64,000 bases of DNA from assembly GCA_964437215.1 (NCBI GenBank), contig CAYTFZ010000001.1, forward strand, positions 1 to 64,000, read 5' to 3'. Positions 36,670-45,149 of this stretch are shown piece after piece. This stretch comes from JAAYAN01 sp964437215. Its GTDB lineage: Bacteria > Bacteroidota > Ignavibacteria > Ignavibacteriales > Melioribacteraceae. A program made the position numbers and the translations under genes. Numbering within the stretch: position 1 is the stretch's first letter; every line of letters starts with the position of its first letter. Below the pieces are notes generated by a model. The model ran no database searches. It had not been told where the DNA came from and worked only from the letters and a program-made list of their open reading frames with translations.

Positions 36670-37861
36670 AAACTATTTTATATTTTGATGTTTCGGGAGG
36701 AAGATTAAATAAACAGGAATTCGCTAATACTTTTATAGGATGATACTTTTTCCCATTTTGAGATATCAAAATAAAATTCTTTTTAACGCGCAAAAAAAGA
36801 ATTGTAGCTTCAATCTCACAGAATTTTCTTCCATTATAACTGAAATTCAAAGTTTCATTCACTATTTCTAAAGATGAATTTGTATATATCTCATAATACT
36901 GTGCTATTTGTGTGCATGTTGCATACCAAACGTTCTTATCTGACAAGTAATCGAATATTTTTTTTAAGCTTTCCATATCATCAAAAATATTTAATATCTG
37001 CCTTTTACCATCCGTTCTTGCTGGTGAAATATGTTCCTGAATACTAACTACATGCTTTTTCCTTAAAAGTCTGTCAATTTGTTCATATCCTGAAAGAAAT
37101 ATATTTTCATATAACAATAGTTTTCTCTTAAGATAGACTTTTATAAATGTTTTAATTTTACTTTTAAAAGATATATTGAAAACATTTCCAGCTATTGTTG
37201 AAGGGATATCAATTACTTTTTGTGACCCAAAATATCGAGGTAAAAACTTACTTTTACCTTTAAAAGGAGTTTTTTCTCTGTCATAGTAGCGGCACCACCA
37301 GAAAAAACCGCTTTTCTCTATACTTTCATCGGAAAAACCGTTACTTACATATCCGCAATATTTTCCTCCTGCAGGATATTCTCCAGTTACTTCGTAAAAC
37401 AAATTTCTGCCTTTTTTTATAGTTTCTAAAGCTTCATTCAAATCTTTATACGAAAGCCACTCCTGTACATATTTCCTTTCACCGTTTGAACCTATACCAT
37501 GAGTATAACCATGATATGCCAACTCACAATTTTCGAGTTGATGTATTTTTTTAAAGAAATTTGATATATCAGTATTTTCATTTATAGGACCAAAATGAGT
37601 CTGAATTCCGCTATTTTCTATCATTGGTTTTTTATTAACTGGAACAAAAAACGTTATTTTTATTTTTGGATAATTTTTAATCAAATTATCGTTTAGAAAT
37701 TTATAAGTGGAATTCTCTTCCTCTCTTAAAAAACCACAATCTTCTTCTATATCAATTATACCGTTTCCATTACTATCTATATAAACATTTGCTAAGTCGT
37801 CAATCATCAGAGTTACCGGTGAATCAGCATTCATATACCATTTTGTAATTTCAGCTTTCAA
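36662..37861 (-). CDS. Polysaccharide deacetylase-like protein with an EF-hand-type loop
   Basis: The 399-residue protein resembles NodB/DUF2334-type deacetylases. TLMIDDLAN gives the DD metal region and AYHGYTHGIG a second H-x3-H motif; VSIQEHISPA provides a later histidine. Right after DDLAN, residues 29-40 (DSNGNGIIDIEE) fit a canonical EF-hand Ca-binding loop, with D1, N3, N5, G6, I8 and E12. It may deacetylate the exopolysaccharide, but activity is not shown. The start is TTG behind AAAGGAT. Confidence 0.65.
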   Translation of the reverse strand: MKAEITKWYMNADSPVTLMIDDLANVYIDSNGNGIIDIEEDCGFLREEENSTYKFLNDNLIKNYPKIKITFFVPVNKKPMIENSGIQTHFGPINENTDISNFFKKIHQLENCELAYHGYTHGIGSNGERKYVQEWLSYKDLNEALETIKKGRNLFYEVTGEYPAGGKYCGYVSNGFSDESIEKSGFFWWCRYYDREKTPFKGKSKFLPRYFGSQKVIDIPSTIAGNVFNISFKSKIKTFIKVYLKRKLLLYENIFLSGYEQIDRLLRKKHVVSIQEHISPARTDGKRQILNIFDDMESLKKIFDYLSDKNVWYATCTQIAQYYEIYTNSSLEIVNETLNFSYNGRKFCEIEATILFLRVKKNFILISQNGKKYHPIKVLANSCLFNLPPETSKYKIVYE

Positions 37862-37874
37862 CTTAATAATCCTT

Positions 37875-39353
37875 TTATAAATATTTATTAAAGAATGGTT
37901 TTATTTTATTATTATAATATGTGGTAATCTGATAGATTTCTTCTTTTTTGTAAAATTTTAATAAGTAAAGTGATATTGGGAACATAATAACCAGGAACGA
38001 CTTCAAAATAATTGTAACTATCAAATATCCTGTATATACTGTTAAAGTTCCAATACCGTAAAGAATAGCGGCACAAACAAATATTTTAATCATTCTTCCG
38101 AATTCGTGATTAATGGGATATAATTTTTGTGAATAATAAAATATGCCTGCATTAAGTACAATGTATGAAATTATTGTAGAAACCGCTGCACCCATCATTC
38201 CGAATTTTGGTATCAACAAATAATTACAAATAGTATTAACAACTGCCGAAATAATAGTAAAAATTGAACCGTACTTTGTTTTTTTCTTAATATGAATACC
38301 TGCTATCAGAATGCTTACCATTCCAAATAATATATATGAAGTTACAACAATAGGAACAATAAGGTACGCTTCGTAAAACTCAGGTGTAGTAAGAATAATA
38401 ATCAACTCTTTTGAAAGTAAAGCAATTGCAAGACCAAACCAGAATGATAAATAAACAAAGTAAACTAAAACAATTTTATAAATATCTTTAGCATTTTTCT
38501 GCTTCGCCACGCGGAACATATATGGAGGCCAAGCTACCTTAAAAGGTTTGGCAATAACTTCTGAAACCATACTTGCAAGTCGGTAACCCAAAGAATAAAG
38601 CCCCACTTCGGCAGCTGAAACATAATAGTTTAGGAAATATCTGTCAGCCATATTTAAAACGAGGTCTGCAATCAATGCAGGTATTAGCGGAGCGCCAAAG
38701 GCTAACACTTCTTTTATTATTTTTCCTGAATAATCAAGTTTTTTTCCTTTCATTGCCAAGGGATAAAGAACAAAAATATTCACAATGTTTGATATAAGCT
38801 GTGCTTCTAACAAACCTTGTACTTTTCTGTTTAATACAGCTACAAACAGTATGTTTAGCAATAAAGAAAATCCAACTGTAAAAAAAGTAAAAGTTGTATA
38901 AACAGTTGCTTTTTCTTCAGCCCTTAAAATTCCTAATAAATTATTACCGACAATCTGAAACATCAGATTGGCAATAAGCAATCGAAGCAAAGTATTTGCA
39001 TTTGGTACTTCAAATAGATAGCCGGCAACATAAGGTGAGATTAACCATACCGCAAATGCGGCAATACATGTTGTAACTGCCGAAAATATTATACAGGTGG
39101 AGGCAACTCTGTTCTGCTCTTCCTTTGTATCATATATAAAATAAATTCTTACTAAACCTGAATTAACTCCTAATCCAATAATTGCTGTCAAAAAAAGCCC
39201 TGCTACTGCAGTAAGCTGATAAACTCCATACTCACCTGGATTAAGAAACCTTGTGTACATTGGCAAAAGAATAAAACCAAGCAGCGGACTTGCTACCTGT
39301 CCTATTCCATAAATTACAGATTGTTTGGTAAGTTTCTTTAATTCGCTAAACAT
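37875..39353 (-). CDS. Wzx-like polysaccharide flippase (MVF/MATE fold)
   Basis: The 492-residue protein has about fourteen predicted membrane helices. The N-terminus KKLTKQSVIYGIGQVASPLLGFILLPMY and FKVAWPPYMFRVAKQKNAKDIY near the middle are typical of flippases of the Wzx/RfbX group. It would move the lipid-linked repeat unit across the inner membrane. It is placed directly upstream of the deacetylase-like gene and 1 base after the next gene. Confidence 0.88.
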   Translation of the reverse strand: MFSELKKLTKQSVIYGIGQVASPLLGFILLPMYTRFLNPGEYGVYQLTAVAGLFLTAIIGLGVNSGLVRIYFIYDTKEEQNRVASTCIIFSAVTTCIAAFAVWLISPYVAGYLFEVPNANTLLRLLIANLMFQIVGNNLLGILRAEEKATVYTTFTFFTVGFSLLLNILFVAVLNRKVQGLLEAQLISNIVNIFVLYPLAMKGKKLDYSGKIIKEVLAFGAPLIPALIADLVLNMADRYFLNYYVSAAEVGLYSLGYRLASMVSEVIAKPFKVAWPPYMFRVAKQKNAKDIYKIVLVYFVYLSFWFGLAIALLSKELIIILTTPEFYEAYLIVPIVVTSYILFGMVSILIAGIHIKKKTKYGSIFTIISAVVNTICNYLLIPKFGMMGAAVSTIISYIVLNAGIFYYSQKLYPINHEFGRMIKIFVCAAILYGIGTLTVYTGYLIVTIILKSFLVIMFPISLYLLKFYKKEEIYQITTYYNNKIKPFFNKYL

Positions 39354-40511
39354 TTAATTTCTATTATTTGAAATAATTTTATCATATTCCTTAATTATTT
39401 TATCAATATTATTTTCATAATTTTCTTTTTTATTCATTCTTTTATTCTCTCCTTGCTTATCTAAAATATTCATAGTTTTCAAAACAAGATCACTCAAATC
39501 TCTGTTTTTAAACAAAATTACACCTTCTGGTCTTTCTACAACATCACTTGAAATAACAGGTATTTTAAAATATAAGGCTTCTCTTATTGACAATGCATCT
39601 CCGTCAGTATTAGTTGGTCTTATAAATAAGTTGCTCTTCATTAGTATTGGATAAAACGGAAGAGAATTTGTAATAAACAAAAAGTTCTCTCTTATTTTCA
39701 AATCATCAATTCTCTTTTGCAGTTTATTAAAGTATTCTTCATCTCCTTTATCCGATAAACAAAAAATAAATCCTAAATCTGGTATCTTTTTTACTAATTC
39801 TGAACACAACTCAATACAAATATCCAGTCCATATAAATCCTGATTATTAAAAAATTGAATTTTTGATGCATTTGCAGATATAATATGACTCTTTTTTTCT
39901 AAGAATTCCCATATCTTCCCGTGTATTTGTTTTATATCTTCTTGGTCTATAAATGGAGGTAAAAATGCAGGGATTATAGCTATTTTTTTTTCATTTGCAC
40001 CCCATTTAATTATTTTCCTTTTAATTTCCTCACTTACTGCAATATATCTACTGTTGCTATTGAAAACATATTTTATATATAACTTCGTTAAATACGGTAC
40101 TTTTTCTATTTCTTCTCTTAAGCTGTGCAATGTAAAAATAATATGCAGGTTTCTATTAATTTTTGATGCTAAACATATTAACGCACGATATTTCCAATTT
40201 TTTTTATGCAAATGAATAATTGTTCCAGATTTTCTTTCAAGTAGGATTAACCGGCAAAACAGTTTTACAAATCCATTTAAACTTTCATAATCAATTGCAT
40301 CGGTTTGTTTAACTATTTTTGGGGATGCATCATTTTTTTTATTTCTGACATAATTAATTAATAAAACAAAAACTGACATTTTAGGCAGACGATAATCATC
40401 ATAAAACTTTAGATCATAACCATAATTTTTAAGATAATTATATAATCTTTGGCAATGGATAGATATCCCGCCATATGGAGGAGGGAACGGACCTATTATA
40501 ATTATTCGCAT
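39354..40511 (-). CDS. GT4 glycosyltransferase, GPFPPPYGG type
   Basis: The 385-residue protein starts RIIIIGPFPPPYGGISIHCQRLYNYL, then VNARNLHIIFTLHSL-like region and the C-terminal FIRPTNTDGDALSIREALYFKIP with E-x7-E. Paralogue of the protein at 30032-31078. It is abutted by the flippase gene and lies 7 bases after the polymerase gene, so it is in the middle of the operon. Confidence 0.87.
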   Translation of the reverse strand: MRIIIIGPFPPPYGGISIHCQRLYNYLKNYGYDLKFYDDYRLPKMSVFVLLINYVRNKKNDASPKIVKQTDAIDYESLNGFVKLFCRLILLERKSGTIIHLHKKNWKYRALICLASKINRNLHIIFTLHSLREEIEKVPYLTKLYIKYVFNSNSRYIAVSEEIKRKIIKWGANEKKIAIIPAFLPPFIDQEDIKQIHGKIWEFLEKKSHIISANASKIQFFNNQDLYGLDICIELCSELVKKIPDLGFIFCLSDKGDEEYFNKLQKRIDDLKIRENFLFITNSLPFYPILMKSNLFIRPTNTDGDALSIREALYFKIPVISSDVVERPEGVILFKNRDLSDLVLKTMNILDKQGENKRMNKKENYENNIDKIIKEYDKIISNNRN

Positions 40512-40518
40512 ATCTAGT

Positions 40519-41988
40519 TTAAATAATTTTTTGTTCTTCTTTTTTCTGTAAACCCATATTTGTAATCCTGAATGTAACTGATAATGAAATCCCTAAAATT
40601 ATTGCAAATAGGTGATTAAGTTTATATTGGTTACGAAAAATAGGTTCTGTAAAACCCATTAATAGAAATCCAATAATCATTACTGCAGTAATGGGAATTA
40701 TTTCCTTAACGGCTGGATTTTCGGAATTCTTAAATGATTTAACACTTCTGTACAGAATTCTTATAACTATACTCAAAAAGAAAAATAAGCCTGCAAATCC
40801 AGCTTGAGTAATTTGTTCCAGATACATATTATGAGGATTAGCCCAAAACAGATTACCATATTGTTGTAATACAGTATAATAATTTGTTGTTGAAAGTCCC
40901 AAACCAAAAGGATGTTCAAGAATAATGAGCCAAGTATAATACCAAATTTGTTCACGCGGCGAGTCTGTACCTTTTCTAACCATCTCATTAATAGCTCGCG
41001 TTAAGTAATCCATAAAAAACTGATCTAAAAGCATGTTCAAAACATATATCAAAATGGATATGGCAATTAAACTAAAAACAACATTTTTAATCTTTATTCT
41101 AATAAATAATAATGATATTAGAAGATTAACAAGAATAAAAAGCAGTCCACCCCGGCTGGCACCTAAAAGAACCGATATTATCATTGCAATAATTGTTATA
41201 AGACTTATTGCTTTTTTCACATATGATCTATCAGTAACAGCTATATAAAAGCTAGCTGGCACAAGCATAACATAAAAAGCTGACATCGTATTCACATTTC
41301 CAAAAAAGCCACCATAACGCCATCGCCCTTGCGATAAATCCCTTGTGCTTGCAACAGCTTCAACACCTCTAGCAGATTCCAGATTTATTCCTGTCAACAT
41401 CGAAAATATATGTCCTGCAGCTGATAAAAGTCCCATAAGAATAATTATGAAAAGAAATTTTTTCATCATGTCTATATCATTAAATGCTAAATAACCCAAA
41501 TAAAAATATAACAGAAATTCTATATAGTATAGGAATAATGCTTCAACATTTTCATTAAGCAGATTTTCAGATACAGATGCTCCTAGAACAAACGACATAA
41601 GTACTGCAGTAAAATATAAGACCCATTGTACTGCCATCAATCGTGGAAGTTTATCGGATTTTTGGTGGTATATTATAGAAATTATTGCTGTTAATGCAAA
41701 TATCATTGCTCCACCTACTCGAAACATTTTTGCTACTGGAATTGCACTAATAAATATATTCTCTATAAAAATAAGGAAGAATATTGGGAGTGTAATTTTT
41801 ACTAATATATTCTTACTCATAAAGAGAATTAACAAAAAAAAGGGTGCAATAAAAACATAAACTGTATTACGGTGGGCTATATTGCCAAAATAGTTAAGAT
41901 AAGCTAATAATATTAAAGCAAAAACAACATTTATAAGAATTACAATTCTGTATTGTTTTTGCTTTAAAAACGATAATAACGAAAACAT
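40519..41988 (-). CDS. Wzy-like polysaccharide polymerase / O-antigen ligase family
   Basis: The 489-residue protein has about twelve membrane helices and the Wzy_C/WaaL-type periplasmic loop, with VLLGASRGGLLFILVN and NPHNMYLEQITQAGFAGLF. The last motif (PHNxYLE) is the hallmark of the Wzy_C domain. It would polymerise lipid-linked repeat units at the periplasmic face, or ligate polymer. Together with the Wzz-like kinase and the flippase, the locus looks Wzx/Wzy dependent. Confidence 0.88.
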   Translation of the reverse strand: MFSLLSFLKQKQYRIVILINVVFALILLAYLNYFGNIAHRNTVYVFIAPFFLLILFMSKNILVKITLPIFFLIFIENIFISAIPVAKMFRVGGAMIFALTAIISIIYHQKSDKLPRLMAVQWVLYFTAVLMSFVLGASVSENLLNENVEALFLYYIEFLLYFYLGYLAFNDIDMMKKFLFIIILMGLLSAAGHIFSMLTGINLESARGVEAVASTRDLSQGRWRYGGFFGNVNTMSAFYVMLVPASFYIAVTDRSYVKKAISLITIIAMIISVLLGASRGGLLFILVNLLISLLFIRIKIKNVVFSLIAISILIYVLNMLLDQFFMDYLTRAINEMVRKGTDSPREQIWYYTWLIILEHPFGLGLSTTNYYTVLQQYGNLFWANPHNMYLEQITQAGFAGLFFFLSIVIRILYRSVKSFKNSENPAVKEIIPITAVMIIGFLLMGFTEPIFRNQYKLNHLFAIILGISLSVTFRITNMGLQKKEEQKII

Positions 41989-41991
41989 ATA

Positions 41992-42465
41992 TTAATTTCG
42001 GGCCGTAATTCTGTCTATAATTAAAGCAAGACTAGCCAATACTGCCAATGGACCTGATATAATACTAAAAATATCGCGCCAGCTTAAAATTGAACTGTAA
42101 TCGATATATATTGTATCTCCGTCATACAATACAAGTTCAGACTCAGATGTTTCTGAAGGGTCTTCCAAATCAACCGTTAAGATAAACTTTTTTCCATATT
42201 CGTCTACCCTGTATATTTTTATATCATCCATCAAGGCGTATTCACGTGGTCCGCCTGTATATGTAATTAAATCAACAAGATTAGTTGAAATAGGAACCTC
42301 ATATCTACCGGGATGAATAACATGTCCCCAAATATTAATTTTTTTTGTTACTTCTCCGGTTAGATTAACAACCTTATATGATGCGGCAGGTGATTGGGCT
42401 TTAATCGAAATAGAAATTCCAATTAATACAATGAAAAACATTAATGTCATTTTTTTTACTATCAT
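41992..42465 (-). CDS. Short SLBB-domain protein, export-associated
   Basis: The 157-residue protein has a signal peptide, then one SLBB-like domain (VNIWGHVIHPGRYEVP-type, residues about 40-115, reading NIWGHVIHPGRYEVPIS) and a C-terminal membrane helix (about 132-152). The Wza-type poly-export domain (PF02563) normally in front of SLBB is missing. It follows the kinase gene in the operon with a clear AGGAAG site. It probably serves in export, but not as a classical Wza channel. Confidence 0.72.
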   Translation of the reverse strand: MIVKKMTLMFFIVLIGISISIKAQSPAASYKVVNLTGEVTKKINIWGHVIHPGRYEVPISTNLVDLITYTGGPREYALMDDIKIYRVDEYGKKFILTVDLEDPSETSESELVLYDGDTIYIDYSSILSWRDIFSIISGPLAVLASLALIIDRITARN

Positions 42466-42485
42466 ATTAGTAATCTTCCTTTAAA

Positions 42486-44921
42486 CTAAGCTTTTTCGCT
42501 GATGTTCTTGTTATTTTTATCTTCTTTTGTTTCAGTAAACTCAGCTTCCTCAATTTCTTTTGAGTCTTCATACAAATTTTGAAATTCTTTTGAAGTAACA
42601 AAGTCATCCGATTTTAATATTATTTTGCTTCTTTTATCTTTCTTTTTCTCATTTGCTGAATCAGTTGAATAATATCCATAGTATTTGCCGTAATAAGAAT
42701 TCAGTTTTGTATCTTCAAAATCGTTTAGAACAACCCCTCCTATTTTGATATTAAACTGATTAAATAATTGGCTCGCTCTGTTAAGTTCGTCTACATTTGT
42801 TTTATCAGCCCTTGCAACTAAAATAACTTCCTCAGCTTTTTTAGCAAGATGAATTGCATCCGATACAGCGTTAACAGGCGGAGTATCGTAAATAACGAAG
42901 TCAAATTCCTCTTGCATTTTATCCATAAACTTCATCATTTTTTGGGATGTCAATACTAAAGCAGGGTTTTGTGCAAACTCAACGCTTGTAATAACTTTTA
43001 ATCCTTTTACATGTGTCTCTCGTAAAACTTCTTTCAATTGTGCTTTATTAAAAAGGAAATGTGGTAAAGACGGTGCAGGATCTAAATTAAAATATTTATG
43101 AATCGCAGGCTTCCGTAAATCGCAGTCAACAAGTAACACGTTTTTTCCAGAATTTGCTAAAGTTATTGCAAGATTCGATGCAGTAGCACTCTTTCCTTCA
43201 CCGGGTCCGGCACTGGATACAACAATGGATTTTATGTGTCTGTCTAACAAGGCATAAGTTAAATAAATCTGCAATCGTTGATAGGATTCAGCAGCAATAG
43301 AACTTTCACCTTTAGGCAAAAGCAGGTTTTTATCCGGACCGATACTTAAAAGTTTTTTTGCAGTATCGTTGCTGCCCTTCAGTTTTGGTATTGTAGAAAT
43401 CAGTCTAAAACCAAGAGCTTCAATATCCTGAGGAGTTCTAACATAATTAAACATAAAATTAAGAATAATAGCAGCCGATAAACCAAATACAATTCCTAGA
43501 ATAAAACCAAAAACCAAATTAACAACAACTCTAGGACTTATCGGACTTTCAGGAATAGATGCTCTGTCAAGCAAATCGATACTTCCAAAAGTAGATTGTT
43601 CGGCTACAAGAGCTTCTTGATATTGTTCACTGATTTTTAAGAATAGTTTTTCATTGAATTCTTTATCACGGGTAAGCCTTGCAATATTAATACTTTGTCC
43701 TGGTATTCGTCTGAATTGATTATCATATTTATTTAAGGTTGTATATATCAATTCTCTTCTGTTTTCAATGGATTTTAACTTTAATTTTAATTCCTGAATT
43801 TTACCTGTTAGATCTGATATTATACTTCCTGACCCGAGTTTTTTCCCATCTGTTGTAACAGTATAATTTTTTAAAGATGCTTGAATATACTTTTCTGTAC
43901 GAATAGAAAGAATTCCCTTCAGCGAATCAATTTCAGCATTTATTCTTTTTATTTCTCTTTGATATTCGGGACGGGCTGCATTTTCAACACTAACAATACG
44001 CTTAACATCTCTGTCAGATTCACGTTTAGCAATTTCTTTCTGAAGTTCCTGAATATATAAATCATCAACATCAACCATACTTTCACTCATCTGAGGAATA
44101 AGTCTGTTTAATTCCCGTGAATAATTCTCTATCATAAGCATTACGCTTTGATATTCGATATCATCTTTTTCAAGTTCACTTTCAAGATCAGCGATTTTTC
44201 TTATTAATGTACCGGATTCTGCCGTAAGAGCGCTGGATCCTTCTGTTTCGAGATATGCTTGGTACATAGTCTCGCTTTTTTCCAGTTCATCCTTAAATAT
44301 TTTTTTTTGATCTTCTAAAAATTTTCTTACTTCAGTTGCATTTGAACGACTGTTATATTGGTCTTTTTCTAGATAAATCTCTGCAAAAGTATTGGCAATT
44401 AATGCCGATTGTTCAGGATAACGCGAAATAACAGATATTTTTATTACAGCATTTTCTTTTCCTATTTCAAAGGTTGTTACTTGTTCCAGTAATCCAACAA
44501 TAATCTCAATTGCTTTTTCTCTTTCTTTTTCCAAATCTTTAATTTTTTTTACTGCATCCCTCACAACGGCAATAGTATCTTTACCTGCATTTGCATCAAC
44601 ATAAAACTGGTTAATAAGATTATCTGCTACTTTTGCCATAAGATTACGAGAACTTAATATTTCCAGTTCATTTTGAATATTTCTAGTTCCCTGACCAGAA
44701 TATTGCCCTAGTCCAAGATTTGAATTTAAATTACTCTCCTTAACAATTACCGATGCAGTAGCACTATACATTTTAGGCTGACGGATAGTGTAGATAGAAA
44801 CTATTGTAAATATTACAAGAAATGTAATTATAATAGTCCATTTCTGTCTGATTACAAGTTCAATTAATCTGAATAATTTATTTTGTGTTTCAATTGTTTT
44901 AAAAATATCTTGATTTTGCAT
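42486..44921 (-). CDS. Wzz/BY-kinase: polysaccharide biosynthesis tyrosine autokinase
   Basis: The 811-residue protein has an N-terminal Wzz domain with two membrane helices (first about residues 31-50, second about 475-495), a long periplasmic coiled-coil region with the GNVR-like part, and a cytoplasmic BY-kinase domain. SSAGPGEGKSATASNLA (Walker A at 572-578), VLLVDCDLR (Walker A') and FDFVIYDTPP (Walker B) are present. A tyrosine cluster SYYGKYYGYYS sits at about 742-752. An acidic tail of about 60 residues follows. It regulates chain length and export by autophosphorylation. First gene of the long operon. Confidence 0.92.
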   Translation of the reverse strand: MQNQDIFKTIETQNKLFRLIELVIRQKWTIIITFLVIFTIVSIYTIRQPKMYSATASVIVKESNLNSNLGLGQYSGQGTRNIQNELEILSSRNLMAKVADNLINQFYVDANAGKDTIAVVRDAVKKIKDLEKEREKAIEIIVGLLEQVTTFEIGKENAVIKISVISRYPEQSALIANTFAEIYLEKDQYNSRSNATEVRKFLEDQKKIFKDELEKSETMYQAYLETEGSSALTAESGTLIRKIADLESELEKDDIEYQSVMLMIENYSRELNRLIPQMSESMVDVDDLYIQELQKEIAKRESDRDVKRIVSVENAARPEYQREIKRINAEIDSLKGILSIRTEKYIQASLKNYTVTTDGKKLGSGSIISDLTGKIQELKLKLKSIENRRELIYTTLNKYDNQFRRIPGQSINIARLTRDKEFNEKLFLKISEQYQEALVAEQSTFGSIDLLDRASIPESPISPRVVVNLVFGFILGIVFGLSAAIILNFMFNYVRTPQDIEALGFRLISTIPKLKGSNDTAKKLLSIGPDKNLLLPKGESSIAAESYQRLQIYLTYALLDRHIKSIVVSSAGPGEGKSATASNLAITLANSGKNVLLVDCDLRKPAIHKYFNLDPAPSLPHFLFNKAQLKEVLRETHVKGLKVITSVEFAQNPALVLTSQKMMKFMDKMQEEFDFVIYDTPPVNAVSDAIHLAKKAEEVILVARADKTNVDELNRASQLFNQFNIKIGGVVLNDFEDTKLNSYYGKYYGYYSTDSANEKKKDKRSKIILKSDDFVTSKEFQNLYEDSKEIEEAEFTETKEDKNNKNISEKA

Positions 44922-45149
44922 AGCTTACTTTTTAATGGAATTATTAAATGTTTTCTAAAAAATGTAATAGTTTGTATAAAACATACTAATTAGTAAAAAC
45001 CCTCAATTATAATTTGATAAAATAATAAATTTTAATTTAATATCCTAAATTAGAAGACATTGCATCTTTATTATTTATAAAATTGTGATTTAAAACAAAA
45101 CTGTCCCTTTATTTGGGACAGTTGAATATTATATAAAAAATCATATTCT
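44922..45149. promoter_or_regulatory. Region upstream of the exopolysaccharide operon
   Basis: About 228 bases, AT-rich. It contains the terminator of the T9SS gene (45099-45122) and the leader of the kinase gene, with a weak TAGTTTGTAT/ATACTAATTA imperfect inverted repeat at about 44969-44992. The operon promoter should be here, but I cannot place its boxes. Confidence 0.4.
45099..45122 (-). terminator. Terminator of the T9SS beta-helix gene
   Basis: AACTGTCCC and GGGACAGTT form a perfect 9-bp stem with a 6-base loop. On the minus strand it is followed by TTTTGTTTTAAAT. It lies about 28 bases after the stop at 45150. Confidence 0.85.
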
